Notes: generated by a model not told the origin, from the letters alone. A stretch of 64,000 nucleotides of DNA from Draconibacterium mangrovi (GCF_010586825.1 NZ_JAAAGB010000002.1:186001-250000), one strand, 5' to 3'; numbered from the stretch's first letter, positions 23,659 through 34,087 are shown. Numbers and translations are program-made.

Positions 23659-25146
23659 ATGGCAGATTTCATTAAAATCAACCCGGTTGACAACGTGGTT
23701 ATCGCCTTGAAAGATTTTTCAGCAAGTGATAAATTGGTTGTTGACGGACAGGAGTTGGAGATCAAAAACGATATTCCGAAAGGGCACAAAATTGCAATTA
23801 GTGCAATTGCCGAAAACGAGGATATTATTAAATATGGTGCGCCGATTGGCCATGCTACACAAGCCATCGAAGCCGGAGAACACATACATGTTCAGAATCT
23901 GAAAACAAATCTTTCGGGCACCATTAATTATTCCTTCGATCAGAAATTGAACGAACTGACGGTTGCCAGGCGTGAGCTTACTTTTCAGGGCTACAAACGT
24001 AGCAATGGCAAAGTGGGAATCCGTAACGAGCTGTGGATTGTGCCAACAGTTGGTTGTGTGAACGGACAGGCGCAGCAGATTATCGATCTGTTTAAGCAGG
24101 AAGTGAATCCGACCGATATTGATGCGGTAGAAGTGTTTAAACACAGCTACGGTTGCTCGCAGCTTGGCGACGATCATGTGAACACCCAAAAAGCATTGGC
24201 CGATGTGATCAATCACCCGAATGCCGGAGGTGTTTTTGTGCTCGGGTTGGGTTGTGAAAACAACCAGATCGACCACCTGAAAAAGTTTATCGGCGATTTT
24301 GACGAAAGCCGTGTACGATTTTTAGCGTCGCAGGATGTGGAAGATGAGGTGGAAACCGGATTGGAGATCTTGAAAGAGATCTACGAAGTGATGCACACCG
24401 ATAAACGCGAGGCTGTTCCGGTATCGGAACTGAATATCGGTTTAAAATGTGGTGGCTCGGATGGTTTTTCCGGAATTACTGCCAACCCGCTGGTGGGTGC
24501 TTTCTCTGATTTTCTGGTGGCGCAGGGTGGAACAACTATTCTTACCGAAGTACCTGAAATGTTTGGTGCCGAAACTTTGCTGATGGAGCGTGCTCAAAAC
24601 GAAGAGGTGTTTGATAAAACGGTAAGCCTGATCAACGATTTTAAAGATTATTACCTGCAACACAATTTGCCGGTTTACGAAAATCCGTCGCCGGGAAATA
24701 AAAAGGGTGGTATTTCAACCCTCGAAGATAAGTCGCTGGGATGTACCCAAAAAGGTGGTACCGCAACAGTGGTCGACGTGTTGAAATATGCTGAGCCTTT
24801 AAAAACAAAAGGTTTGAATTTGTTGTCGGCACCTGGAAATGATTTGGTGGCTGCATCGGCACTGGGATTTAGCGGCTGCCAGATGGTACTGTTTACCACA
24901 GGGCGCGGAACACCGTTTGGCAGTTTTGTGCCCACCATGAAGATCTCTACCAATTCCGATTTGTTCAACAAAAAGAAAAACTGGATAGATTTTAATGCCG
25001 GCACTTTGCTCGAAGGCAAAACCATGGACGAGCTTTTGGAAGACTTTGTTCAGTTTATAATTGAAGTAGCCAGCGGCAAACAATTAAACCACGAAAAAAC
25101 CGGGTTTAAAGAAATTGCCATTTTTAAAACAGGCGTAACGTTATAG
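23659..25146 (+). CDS. uxaA: Altronate dehydratase
   Basis: 495 residues. N-terminal SAF domain (1-95, with GAPIGHATQAIEAGEHIHV) and the large UxaA domain with GYKRSNGKVGIRNELW, KHSYGCSQLGDD, GLGCENNQ and GLKCGGSDGFSGITANP. The Cys residues in these motifs are the iron ligands. It dehydrates D-altronate to 2-keto-3-deoxygluconate, next after UxaB. No uxaC, kdgK or kdgA is nearby, so the route is completed elsewhere. Followed by a terminator. Confidence 0.95.
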   Translation: MADFIKINPVDNVVIALKDFSASDKLVVDGQELEIKNDIPKGHKIAISAIAENEDIIKYGAPIGHATQAIEAGEHIHVQNLKTNLSGTINYSFDQKLNELTVARRELTFQGYKRSNGKVGIRNELWIVPTVGCVNGQAQQIIDLFKQEVNPTDIDAVEVFKHSYGCSQLGDDHVNTQKALADVINHPNAGGVFVLGLGCENNQIDHLKKFIGDFDESRVRFLASQDVEDEVETGLEILKEIYEVMHTDKREAVPVSELNIGLKCGGSDGFSGITANPLVGAFSDFLVAQGGTTILTEVPEMFGAETLLMERAQNEEVFDKTVSLINDFKDYYLQHNLPVYENPSPGNKKGGISTLEDKSLGCTQKGGTATVVDVLKYAEPLKTKGLNLLSAPGNDLVAASALGFSGCQMVLFTTGRGTPFGSFVPTMKISTNSDLFNKKKNWIDFNAGTLLEGKTMDELLEDFVQFIIEVASGKQLNHEKTGFKEIAIFKTGVTL

Positions 25147-25174
25147 CTACCATAATTGAGAAGTATTATTTAGG

Positions 25175-25205
25175 TCCCTGCAGCCATTGGTTGCGGGGAT
25201 TTTTA
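25175..25205 (+). terminator. Terminator of the uxaB-uxaA operon
   Basis: Stem TCCCTGCAGCC / GGTTGCGGGGA with two G-U pairs, a 3-base loop and a T run. Confidence 0.8.
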
Positions 25206-25560
25206 TTTCATCTCCTGATGTTCCAGCACTTGCCCAACGGCTTCAAGTTTAGTTTTTATTTCCTCGTAGTGAAGTTTATGAATTGGAGTATCATCTTCCA
25301 ATAACATTCCAGCCAGCATTCCTGCACTTGTGGTTCGGAATCGGGTCGAACTTATTAAATGTCTCACGCCAGCCATAGTTTAACACCCTTACCAGCAGTT
25401 CGTATTGTGCAGGATCGTAATTCTCAGGCTGCTCAGAAGGATCGTAATTCTCAGGCACTTTTGTCAGGCAAATCCTGAAGCAATAGGCCTGGATACGTTT
25501 GTCGCCATAGTCTTTAATCCCTGGATCGTCGCTTGATATACGGGGCAAAACGCCACTTGG
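25206..25560 (-). pseudogene. Remnant of a FAD-dependent oxidoreductase
   Basis: On the minus strand, 25560 to 25291 encodes GVLPRISSDDPG, KRIQAYCFRICLTKVPEN and WRETFNKFDPIPN, typical of the middle of large FAD-dependent oxidoreductases found beside polysaccharide genes. A different frame then gives SAGMLAGMLLEDDTPIHKL and LEAVGQVLEHQEMK-stop, typical of their C-terminus. The N-terminal FAD domain is missing, the middle is shortened and the frame is shifted. It is a decayed gene, not a small protein. Confidence 0.65.
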
Positions 25561-25970
25561 TCCTGTGTATTTCGGTGTTACTTATATAAGCATATCCTGC
25601 AGTTTTAGTCAGGAAATTGCTTTTGCTGCGGTTAATAGTGCTTTTTTACTTGTAAATTCAAAAAGTAATCATACAGCCATAAAAAGTAGCAAAATAATTC
25701 AATAGGCAAAAGATGTGCGTCATAAATCCTTTTGGAGTCCGGTCTTGGAGCTGAAGTGTCGTGGTGGTAATAGGCTTTTTATGCTAGTGTTAATAAATAT
25801 TCAACCTGTTGTCAAATACATAAGCTAATAATCCTCATTTCGTCCAGAAATTTATCTTTGTCTATTGCAAAAATTTTTTTTTGTAAAACTGAACTTGAAA
25901 CCAAAAGGAAAGACAAATTTCAATTTAATACTAAACCGTAGCCAAGAGCTACATTAAAAATTATCAATTT
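25561..25970. other. Intergenic region ahead of hppA
   Basis: AT-rich, no gene seen. The only clear signal is the TATCTTTG promoter box at 25853, which gives hppA a leader of about 110 bases. Confidence 0.5.
25853..25860 (+). promoter_or_regulatory. hppA promoter -7 box
   Basis: TATCTTTG, exact TAnnTTTG, 110 bases before the ATG. Confidence 0.55.
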
Positions 25971-28298
25971 ATGAGCAGTATATTTCTTATAGTGCCAGTT
26001 GCCTCGATATTGGCATTGGTATTTGCCTGGATATTCTTCAAATCGATGATGAAGAATTCAGAAGGTACTGACAGAATGAAAGAAATTGCACAATACGTTC
26101 GTGAAGGTGCAATGGCTTATCTGAAAAGACAGTACAAGGTTGTAGGAATTGTTTTTGTAATACTCTTTATCCTACTAACAATTATGGCATATTTTGGCGT
26201 TCAAAATCCATTTGTGCCCATCGCATTTTTAACTGGTGGTTTTTTCTCAGGCCTTTGTGGATTTTTGGGAATGAAAACTGCAACATTTGCTTCAGCGCGT
26301 ACAGCACACGGAGCTTCGCAGTCGTTGAACAAAGGTTTACAGGTTGCTTTCCGAAGTGGCGCAGTGATGGGCTTAATCGTTGTGGGATTTGCATTGTTAG
26401 ATATTGCAGCATGGTACTTTTTTCTAAGTGAAGTTGTATTTACACCGGAGCATATGGCTAATGGTGCTGAATTCTTAGGGCTTCATTTTGTTCATGGAAG
26501 TGCAGATTATGTAACTAATGGTGTAATCAACGATGCAGGCCAACGAGTAAAATTAATTGAGATAACAGTTACCATGTTAACGTTTGGTATGGGTGCTTCT
26601 ACACAAGCATTATTTGCTCGTGTTGGAGGAGGTATTTATACTAAAGCTGCTGATGTGGGTGCTGACCTTGTTGGAAAAGTGGAAGCCGGTATTCCGGAAG
26701 ACGATCCGCGTAACCCTGCAACTATTGCCGATAACGTTGGTGATAATGTTGGTGACGTTGCCGGTATGGGAGCCGACCTTTACGAATCATACGCTGGCTC
26801 TATTTTAGCAACCGCTGCTCTTGGTGCCGCTCTTCCTGCAATCGTTCTTTCTGATACAGGTATCGATCCTGTTAAAGCAGTTACAGCTCCTATGCTTGTT
26901 GCTGCCATTGGAATTATTCTTTCCATAGTGGGAATCTTCATGGTTCGTACCAAAGAATCTGCTACACAGAAAAATTTATTAAATGCTCTGTTAATTGGTA
27001 CCGGAGGAAGTTCATTTTTGATTCTTCTTGCAATGGCCGGAATGGCTTACCTTGGTTGGGTAACCTGGGGCGTTTTCTGGGCTGTTATTATTGGATTGGC
27101 TGCCGGTGTTATTATCGGGCAGGCTACTGAATATTTTACATCTGATGAATATAAACCTACAAAAGGCATTGCAGAACAAGCGCAACAAGGACCTGCAACT
27201 ACTATTATTGACGGTTTAGCTGTTGGTATGTACTCAACCTGGATACCGGTTGTAACCATTGTACTTGGTATTATGGGATCATTCTGGGCAGCAGGTGGTG
27301 CAGAACACTTTGCTATGGGTGTTTACGGAATTGGTTTTGCTGCTGTAGGTATGTTGTCTACACTGGGTATTACATTGGCTACCGATGCATTCGGACCTAT
27401 TGCTGATAATGCAGGAGGTAACGCTGAAATGGCTGAACTTCCACCTGAAGTGCGTGAAAGAACAGATGCTTTAGATATGCTGGGAAATACAACTGCAGCA
27501 ACCGGTAAAGGATTTGCAATTGGTTCTGCAGCATTAACTGCAATGGCTCTTATTTCTGCTTATATGGAAGAAATTAGATTATGGTTCGGAAAAATAGCAA
27601 CAGCCGGAGAAGGATTTGTTACCAAAGGATCATATATCTTTTATAATGATATTGCTCCGGCAGCACAGGACGGAATGCAAGCAATTAAGATTTCAACTGC
27701 TTCTGTAAAAGATTTTACGGCTGCTTACGACGTTACTCTTTTTAACCCCCTGTTTTTAGGTGGTCTTTTCCTGGGTTCAATGATGGCATTTTTGTTTAGT
27801 GCAATGACAATGAAAGCTGTTGGTCGCGCAGCGGGTGCAATGGTTGATGAAGTTCGCCGTCAGTTCCGCGACATTAAGGGAATCCTTGAAGGAACAGCTA
27901 CACCTGAATATGCCAAATGTGTTGAAATTTCAACTAAAGGAGCACAAAAAGAAATGTTGGTGCCTTCATTAGTAGCAATTATAGTTCCTGTTATTGTTGG
28001 AGCTACAATGGGTGTTGCCGGTGTTATTGGCCTGTTGGCTGGTGGTTTAACTGCCGGTTTTACGCTGGCTGTATTTATGAATAACGCAGGTGGTGCCTGG
28101 GATAACGCTAAAAAATACATTGAAAAAGGAAATTACGGTGGAAAAGGTAGCGAGGCTCACCACGCCGGTGTTGTTGGCGACACTGTTGGCGATCCTTTCA
28201 AAGATACTTCAGGACCATCGTTGAATATCCTGATTAAATTAATGACTATGGTTTCGGTTGTTATGGCCGGTTTAACTGTAACATTAAGTTTGCTGTAA
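25971..28298 (+). CDS. hppA: Membrane-bound K+-dependent pyrophosphatase (ion pump)
   Basis: 775 residues with about 16 membrane helices. The catalytic loop [11 protein letters not shown] (about 228) followed by [19 protein letters not shown] is diagnostic. The Ala in [16 protein letters not shown] (about 504-519) is the K+-dependent signature; K+-independent pumps have Lys there. It hydrolyses PPi and pumps Na+ and/or H+ across the inner membrane; which ion cannot be decided from motifs read here. It may couple to PPi from PPDK and biosynthesis. Monocistronic with promoter box and terminator. Confidence 0.96.
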   Translation: MSSIFLIVPVASILALVFAWIFFKSMMKNSEGTDRMKEIAQYVREGAMAYLKRQYKVVGIVFVILFILLTIMAYFGVQNPFVPIAFLTGGFFSGLCGFLGMKTATFASARTAHGASQSLNKGLQVAFRSGAVMGLIVVGFALLDIAAWYFFLSEVVFTPEHMANGAEFLGLHFVHGSADYVTNGVINDAGQRVKLIEITVTMLTFGMGASTQALFARVGGGIYTKAADVGADLVGKVEAGIPEDDPRNPATIADNVGDNVGDVAGMGADLYESYAGSILATAALGAALPAIVLSDTGIDPVKAVTAPMLVAAIGIILSIVGIFMVRTKESATQKNLLNALLIGTGGSSFLILLAMAGMAYLGWVTWGVFWAVIIGLAAGVIIGQATEYFTSDEYKPTKGIAEQAQQGPATTIIDGLAVGMYSTWIPVVTIVLGIMGSFWAAGGAEHFAMGVYGIGFAAVGMLSTLGITLATDAFGPIADNAGGNAEMAELPPEVRERTDALDMLGNTTAATGKGFAIGSAALTAMALISAYMEEIRLWFGKIATAGEGFVTKGSYIFYNDIAPAAQDGMQAIKISTASVKDFTAAYDVTLFNPLFLGGLFLGSMMAFLFSAMTMKAVGRAAGAMVDEVRRQFRDIKGILEGTATPEYAKCVEISTKGAQKEMLVPSLVAIIVPVIVGATMGVAGVIGLLAGGLTAGFTLAVFMNNAGGAWDNAKKYIEKGNYGGKGSEAHHAGVVGDTVGDPFKDTSGPSLNILIKLMTMVSVVMAGLTVTLSLL

Positions 28299-28321
28299 GC
28301 AAAATTGTAAACATCAAATAT

Positions 28322-28355
28322 AAAACCACTTGTCGGCAGGCAGGTGGTTTTTTTT
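28322..28355 (+). terminator. hppA terminator
   Basis: Stem AAAACCACTTG / CAGGTGGTTTT (one G-U pair) and eight T. Confidence 0.8.
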
Positions 28356-28383
28356 GTGTTGTTAAAATGAAATTCTTACCTTC

Positions 28384-28440
28384 TAGGTATCTCGAATCTC
28401 ACTTTCTCACAGTCTCAAAATCTCAGTGTCTCTATCGCAC
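28384..28440. repeat. Degenerate TCTCA-word repeat
   Basis: Irregular repeats of TCTCACTTTCTCACAGTCTC type between hppA and the next gene. Same style as the runs at 38400-38570 and 55600-55680. Confidence 0.5.
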
Positions 28441-28532
28441 ATAAACAAAATTTAACTTCGTAATTGAACAAATTATTTGTAAATTCAGTTACACTAAGAA
28501 AAACGTAAATTCTAATCATTAAAAATACTACC

Positions 28533-29546
28533 ATGGCGAATCTAACAACAACTTATATGGGTGTAGAGCTAAAAAATCCACTCATACTTGGAGCAAGCAA
28601 CTTAGTATCGAAACCCGATGTAATTAAACAAATCGAAGAAGCCGGAATTGGGGCGATTGTATACCGTTCGTTATTCGAGGAGCAAATTCAGCTCGAAAGT
28701 CTGCAAATGGACGAGCTGCTTAGCGAATATGAAAACCGTAACGCAGAAATGACCGATCTTTTTCCTGGCCTGGAACATGCCGGACCAAAAGAGCATTTAT
28801 ACAATTTGGAGAAACTGGTTAAAAGTGTTGATGTGCCTGTATTTGCAAGCCTTAACGCCATTTACGAACCAACCTGGGTAGAATATGCGCAGGAACTGGA
28901 GAAAACAGGTGTTGCAGGTTTGGAAATAAACCTTTACGCAGTACCGGGGTATTTCGAGGTTACCGGCGAATCGATTGAAGACAAGCAGGTGCAAATTGTA
29001 AAAGCCATTAAACAGGTGGTTAAAATTCCGGTGAGTGTAAAAATGAGTTTGTTTTACACCAATCCATTGAATTTTATTAAAAAGGTTGATGAGGCTGGCG
29101 CTGATGGCTACGTGCTGTTTAACCGCTTTTTCCAACCCGAAATAGATATTGAAAAAGAAGAATATTTCTATCCATGGGAATTAAGTAACCCAAAAGACCA
29201 TATGATTGGTTTGCGTTATGCAGGCTTATTGTATGGAAATGTGGAGGGAAGTGTTTGTATTAGCCGTGGTATTTATGATGCCAACGATGTAATTAAAATG
29301 CTGCTTGCCGGAGCCGACGTGGTTCAGATGGTAAGTACTATTTACCGTAATTCTCCATCAGTGGTTTCTGATATTCTTATGGATATCAATAAGTGGATGG
29401 ACGATAAAGGATACAAATCGCTTGATGATTTCAGAGGAAAACTGTCGCGTAAAAATATGAAAGACCCGTTTGCATACCAGCGGGCACAATATGTTGATAT
29501 ATTAACGAAATCGGAAGATATTTTCAAAAAATATCCGATGGTTTAA
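28533..29546 (+). CDS. Dihydroorotate dehydrogenase-like flavoprotein
   Basis: 337 residues, TIM-barrel of the DHOD family: N-terminal TTTYMGVELKNPLILGASN, substrate-lid region GLEINLYAVP, KIPVSVKMSLF, and phosphate-binding SRGIYDANDVIKMLLAGADVVQMVS. The active-site Cys/Ser base seen in PyrD (NxxCPN) is not in place: the equivalent reads LEINLYAVP. So it may not be a true PyrD. Similar proteins in Bacteroidota are annotated only as DHOD-like. FMN binding is expected, the substrate is unknown. Monocistronic. Confidence 0.85.
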   Translation: MANLTTTYMGVELKNPLILGASNLVSKPDVIKQIEEAGIGAIVYRSLFEEQIQLESLQMDELLSEYENRNAEMTDLFPGLEHAGPKEHLYNLEKLVKSVDVPVFASLNAIYEPTWVEYAQELEKTGVAGLEINLYAVPGYFEVTGESIEDKQVQIVKAIKQVVKIPVSVKMSLFYTNPLNFIKKVDEAGADGYVLFNRFFQPEIDIEKEEYFYPWELSNPKDHMIGLRYAGLLYGNVEGSVCISRGIYDANDVIKMLLAGADVVQMVSTIYRNSPSVVSDILMDINKWMDDKGYKSLDDFRGKLSRKNMKDPFAYQRAQYVDILTKSEDIFKKYPMV

Positions 29547-29570
29547 TAGAGTAATTTTTCGTAGCATTGA

Positions 29571-29602
29571 AAAACAGGAGCCGTTTTGGTTCCTGTTTTT
29601 TT
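29571..29602 (+). terminator. Terminator of the DHOD-like gene
   Basis: Stem AAAACAGGAGCC / GGTTCCTGTTTT with one G-U pair and a T run. Confidence 0.8.
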
Positions 29603-29709
29603 ATGTCGTTACCCGGAGGTTTGAGCCCCAAAGATTGATACTTAACAATGTTTTGATTATTTATATTTTATGCTAACTTCGTAGTAAACAAATCAATACA
29701 CCTTTAATC

Positions 29710-32529
29710 ATGAAAAAACTAAGTTTTCTCCTCAGTCTCAGTTTGGCATTCCTACTGTTTCTGGGTTCGTGCACTACCACAAAACAAGACGATGAAAAAC
29801 TTTCGGTTCCGTACGTTCAGTATCAGCTGGATAACGGTCTTGATGTAATTTTACACCAGGACAAATCAGATCCGATTGTAGCCGTTGCAATTATGTACCA
29901 CGTTGGTTCAAACCGCGAAGTCCCCGGAAAGACCGGCTTTGCTCATTTGTTCGAGCATATGATGTTTCAACAGTCAGAAAATGTTGGTCAGGATGAATTC
30001 TTTACAAAAATTCAGTCGGCCGGAGGAACATTAAACGGCGGAACTGGAAACGACCAGACCATTTATTATGAGGTTGTTCCGAAAAACGCGCTGGAAATGG
30101 TGCTTTGGATGGAATCAGACCGAATGGGTTTCCTCGAGAATACGGTAACTAAATCGGCATTTGCCAACCAGCAAAATGTTGTTCAAAATGAAAAACGTCA
30201 ATCCTACGACAACCGTCCTTACGGTTTTAACCAGTGGGTAATTGCCAAAAATCTGTATCCCGAAGGGCATCCTTACAACTGGACCGTAATTGGCGAAATG
30301 GAAGACTTGTTCAATGCCTCGGTGGATGATGTAAAAGCATTTCACTCGAAATTTTATGTGCCCAACAATACCACAATTGTTTTGGCTGGCGATTTTGAGG
30401 AAGAGGATGTTAAACCAATGCTCGAGAAGTATTTTGGTGAAATCGCGGGAGGCGAAAAAGTGGAAGATATGGAGCCGCAGAATATAACACTGGCCGAAAC
30501 AAAAAAGCTGTACCACGAAGATAATTTTGCCAGAACGCCCCAGTTAACCATGATTTGGCCAACTGTTGAGCAGTACAACGAAGATGCTTACGCACTACGT
30601 TTTTTGGCACAAGTACTCGGAAGCGGCAAAAAATCGCCTTTCTACCGGGTTATCGTTAAGGACAAAAAACTAGCACCACGGGCATCGGTTTTTAGCCGTT
30701 CAATGGAGCTGACCGGGCAGTTTACTATTTCTGTAAATGCCAATGCGAGCACAAGTCTTGCCGAAGTTGAAAATGCAGTGTTCGAGGCATTTCAGCTTTT
30801 TGAAGAGGAAGGAATTACCGAGAAAGATCTGGAAAAACACAAAGCCGGGTTGGAAACACAATTCTACAACGGCGTAAGTTCGGTACTGAATAAGTCGTTT
30901 CAGTTGGCTATGTATAACGAATTTGCAGGATCGCCGGGATTTATTGAGGAAGACATTGCAAAAATTCAAGCCGTAACGATTGAGGATATCAAGCGGGTTT
31001 ACGACAAATATGTAAAAGGAAAAAATTACCTGGCAACCAGCTTTGTGCCTAAAGGGCAGCTTGATTTGATTGCCGAAAATTCGGTTGATGCAGGAATTGT
31101 TGAAGAGAATGTGTTAGAGGCTACCCAGGTTGATCAGTCGGCAATTGACGAAGAAGAAGAGATTGCAAAAACACCAACTGAATTCGATCGCTCGGTGGAA
31201 CCGGCAAAAGGACCCGATCCTGAAATTTCGGTGCCTGCGGTTTGGACAGATGAAACAGCAAACGGCATTAAAGTTTATGGTATCCAGCAAAACGAATTGC
31301 CTTTGGTTCAATATTCGATTGTTATGGATGGCGGTCATATTCTGGCTCCAACAGAAAAAGCTGGGGTGGCAAGTTTTATGGCCAGTATGTTAATGGAAGG
31401 TACGGCAACAAAAACACCCGAAGAACTGGAAGAAGAAATCGATTTACTTGGTGCCAGCATCAGTGTTAGGGCCGGTACTGAAAATATTTCGGTTTATGTA
31501 AATAGTCTCACCCGAAACTATGAAAAAACACTGGCACTTGTTGAAGAGATTTTATTGCAGCCGCGTTGGGATGAGGAGCAGTTTGAACTGGTAAAATCGC
31601 GCATGATAAACAATGTAAAACGCAACGAAGCCAATCCTAATTATTTGGCAATGGTGGCGTTTGATAAGTTGGTTTATGGCGACGATAATATATTGGCAAT
31701 GCCCACTTCTGGAACTGTTGAAAGCCTGGAATCGATAACCATGGATGATTTGAAAGATTTCTACAACAAAGCAATTTCGCCATCGGTGGCCCGGATGCAT
31801 GTGGTTGGAAAAATTGACCAGGAACGGGTTGTTGCCGGATTGGCAGGTTTAAGCTCGAACTGGGAAGAACACGATGTTGTGTTTCCTGAAATTGCAGCGC
31901 TGAAACTTCCGGAGAAGTCAACCATTTATTTTGTTGATGTTCCGGGTGCAAAACAATCGGTTATTAATATTGGTCAGAATGCCATTCCACGCACTTCCGA
32001 CGATTTTGAGAAGGCGACTGTAATGAATTACAAGTTGGGCGGTTGTTTCAACGGAATTGTAAACCTTATCCTTCGCGAGGAGAAAGGCTACACTTATGGT
32101 GCCAGAACTTATTTCTCGGGAGGTAAAAACTACGGAACTTTCCAGGCAAGTTCAAGTGTTCGCACAACGGCTACTGAAGAATCGGTTCAGATTTTTAAAG
32201 ACGAGATTGAAAAATACCGCGAAGGAATTTCAGATACCGATCTGCAGTTTACTAAAGATGCACTGATAAAATCGAATGCCCGCGGATTCGAAACGCTGGG
32301 AGCATTGCATTCGATGCTTACCAACATTAGTGCTTACGATTTACCTTTCGATTACGTAAAACAAGAGGAAGAGTTTATCAAGTCGTTAACGCCTGAGCAG
32401 CACAAAGAACTGGCTCAGAAATTACTCGATCCGGAACACATGTATTATGTAGTTGTTGGAGACGCTGAAACGCAACTTTCAGCATTAAAGAATATTGGTT
32501 TAGGCGACCCTGTTTTATTCGAGTTATAA
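29710..32529 (+). CDS. M16 (pitrilysin/insulinase) family zinc peptidase, lipoprotein
   Basis: 939 residues: a fused two-unit M16 protein. Signal peptide with lipobox FLGSC (Cys21), so lipid-anchored outside the cytoplasm. The first half has the inverted zinc motif HLFEH (H79, E82, H83) and a downstream Glu in QNEKRQ, so it is catalytic. The second half (from about 510) keeps the fold, ends REEKGYTYGART-type and lacks HxxEH, as in non-catalytic partner domains. It should degrade peptides in the periplasm or at the outer membrane. Monocistronic with a long perfect terminator. Confidence 0.92.
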   Translation: MKKLSFLLSLSLAFLLFLGSCTTTKQDDEKLSVPYVQYQLDNGLDVILHQDKSDPIVAVAIMYHVGSNREVPGKTGFAHLFEHMMFQQSENVGQDEFFTKIQSAGGTLNGGTGNDQTIYYEVVPKNALEMVLWMESDRMGFLENTVTKSAFANQQNVVQNEKRQSYDNRPYGFNQWVIAKNLYPEGHPYNWTVIGEMEDLFNASVDDVKAFHSKFYVPNNTTIVLAGDFEEEDVKPMLEKYFGEIAGGEKVEDMEPQNITLAETKKLYHEDNFARTPQLTMIWPTVEQYNEDAYALRFLAQVLGSGKKSPFYRVIVKDKKLAPRASVFSRSMELTGQFTISVNANASTSLAEVENAVFEAFQLFEEEGITEKDLEKHKAGLETQFYNGVSSVLNKSFQLAMYNEFAGSPGFIEEDIAKIQAVTIEDIKRVYDKYVKGKNYLATSFVPKGQLDLIAENSVDAGIVEENVLEATQVDQSAIDEEEEIAKTPTEFDRSVEPAKGPDPEISVPAVWTDETANGIKVYGIQQNELPLVQYSIVMDGGHILAPTEKAGVASFMASMLMEGTATKTPEELEEEIDLLGASISVRAGTENISVYVNSLTRNYEKTLALVEEILLQPRWDEEQFELVKSRMINNVKRNEANPNYLAMVAFDKLVYGDDNILAMPTSGTVESLESITMDDLKDFYNKAISPSVARMHVVGKIDQERVVAGLAGLSSNWEEHDVVFPEIAALKLPEKSTIYFVDVPGAKQSVINIGQNAIPRTSDDFEKATVMNYKLGGCFNGIVNLILREEKGYTYGARTYFSGGKNYGTFQASSSVRTTATEESVQIFKDEIEKYREGISDTDLQFTKDALIKSNARGFETLGALHSMLTNISAYDLPFDYVKQEEEFIKSLTPEQHKELAQKLLDPEHMYYVVVGDAETQLSALKNIGLGDPVLFEL

Positions 32530-32539
32530 TATTGGGCAG

Positions 32540-32587
32540 AAAAGAAAAGAGCCGTTCTGAAATTTACAGAACGGCTCTTTTCTTTTC
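32540..32587 (+). terminator. Terminator of the M16 peptidase gene
   Basis: 20-bp perfect stem (32540-32559 with 32567-32586), 7-base loop, T-rich 3' arm. Confidence 0.9.
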
Positions 32588-32635
32588 TGAAAGTCAAGTG
32601 AAAATTAATAGCAAAATATGCTTAAAAATTTATTG

Positions 32636-32703
32636 ACTCACCCTGATTGTGTCGTAGGCACAATCGTCCCTCTCTTCGCGAAGAGAGGGAGCGAGGGAGA
32701 GTT
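32636..32703. mobile_element. Solo TIR-ended repeat element (no nuclease gene)
   Basis: Begins ACTCACCCTGAT like the two elements at 21.1 and 21.6 kb and ends AGGGAGAGT. It contains two hairpins: GATTGTG / CACAATC (32645-32665) and a perfect 22-bp palindrome at 32668-32689 with CCCTCT...AGAGGG arms. Lies between convergent genes. Confidence 0.65.
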
Positions 32704-32767
32704 TGTTGAATATTGTTTAACTTTCATTCCTGTTGATGATTCCCGGGAATCGAATGTTTTATTCTTT

Positions 32768-34087
32768 TTACAATCCACTAAAGTCAACATCGTTGAAGAG
32801 AATCGATGGTGTGCGCCATGACGAGTCATCGCGTACATCGTTACCAATCTCGCCAATGTTTGCCCAAAGCTTTTTCATGTTCCCGGTAATATTCATTTCA
32901 GTAACCGGTTTAACAAGCTCGCCGTTCTCCACCAAAAATCCTTCAATACCATACGAGAAATCACCGGTTGATCCGTTGCTGTTACCACCGTTAAACCCGG
33001 TAACAAAAATTCCCCTTTTAACCGATGCAATTAATGCGTCGAGGTCTTTATCGCCGGTTTCAAAAACAAGGTTGGTGGTAGATCCGCTGTTGGGTTCCAT
33101 TTCCAGTTTTTTACCGTAGTAAGTGTCGATGTAATACCTTTTCAAAACACCTTTTTCAAAAACTGTACGTTTTTTGGTGGCAATACCTTCGCCGTCGAAG
33201 AGGCGTGAACCACGGCCTCCGATAATAAACGGATCGTCGGTTAGCGTTAACTTCTCAGAAGCTACTTTTTCGCCAAGTTTATCGATAAGGAATGAATTTT
33301 TCTGCTGGATAGCTGATCCGTCAAGTGCATTCATCAGCGGGCTGAAAATACGGCTTACCACACGGTTTTCAACGATCATCGGCATGGTTCCCGATTCAAT
33401 CTTTTTCGCACCGATTTTATCAAGTGCTCGTTTTAATGCGGTGGTTCCTGTTCCTTCTTTTTTTAGTTCGTTGTATTTTATTGAAGTTTCTCCCCAGCCA
33501 AATTCAGGGCGGGCATCACCATCACCTTTTACCGAAACGTTGGTATATATTCCAAAGTACGAGTTGGCGGTATCGCCCTCGAAACCATTGCTGTTCACCA
33601 TTACGCGCTCATTCAATCCGTCGTAATAACTACTTGATACCGATATGATACGCTCGTTGCTTCCCAGGATTTCTTTTTCGGCGGCAAAAGCCACCTGTAT
33701 TTTTTCTTCCGGGTCAACGCTGCCAAAATTTTTGTCTAACGAACCCAGGTCTGGTCCGTCGCCTTTGTAATACAATTCAGGCTTGGGCAGTGTTCTGAAT
33801 TCATCTTCCGAAAGGTATTTTGTGCCTTCAATAGCTTCTTCGATAAACCGTGCCAGGTCTTCTTTATTTAAGCGACTGGTGGAGTGCGATGAGTATTTAT
33901 TGTCGACAAATAAACGGATAGACAAGTTGCTTTGCAGCGCCTGTTCCAGTTTATCAATTTTTTCTTCGCGCACTTCAACGCTGCTACTTTGGTTGTTCGA
34001 AATGTTTACGCTTACCTCCTGGGCTCCATTCTCCAATGCATGATTCATAGCCCATTTTGCCAATGTATATTTTTCTTCTTTTGTCAT
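32768..34087 (-). CDS. pmbA: TldD/PmbA family protein, PmbA-like subunit
   Basis: 439 residues. It starts MTKEEKYTLAKWAMNHALENGAQEV and ends with the conserved C-terminal SSWRTPSILFNDVDFSGL. It lacks the HExxxH zinc motif, as expected of PmbA (TldE), which pairs with catalytic TldD. The heterodimer is a peptidase acting on unfolded or natural-product peptides. No signal peptide is visible, unlike its partner. It follows tldD with a 135-base gap on the same strand. Confidence 0.88.
   Translation of the reverse strand: MTKEEKYTLAKWAMNHALENGAQEVSVNISNNQSSSVEVREEKIDKLEQALQSNLSIRLFVDNKYSSHSTSRLNKEDLARFIEEAIEGTKYLSEDEFRTLPKPELYYKGDGPDLGSLDKNFGSVDPEEKIQVAFAAEKEILGSNERIISVSSSYYDGLNERVMVNSNGFEGDTANSYFGIYTNVSVKGDGDARPEFGWGETSIKYNELKKEGTGTTALKRALDKIGAKKIESGTMPMIVENRVVSRIFSPLMNALDGSAIQQKNSFLIDKLGEKVASEKLTLTDDPFIIGGRGSRLFDGEGIATKKRTVFEKGVLKRYYIDTYYGKKLEMEPNSGSTTNLVFETGDKDLDALIASVKRGIFVTGFNGGNSNGSTGDFSYGIEGFLVENGELVKPVTEMNITGNMKKLWANIGEIGNDVRDDSSWRTPSILFNDVDFSGL

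Noticed and set aside
25291-25548. Independent 85-residue minus-strand gene
   Set aside because: It matches only the middle of a large FAD-dependent oxidoreductase, and a second frame carries that protein's C-terminus, so it is part of a pseudogene.
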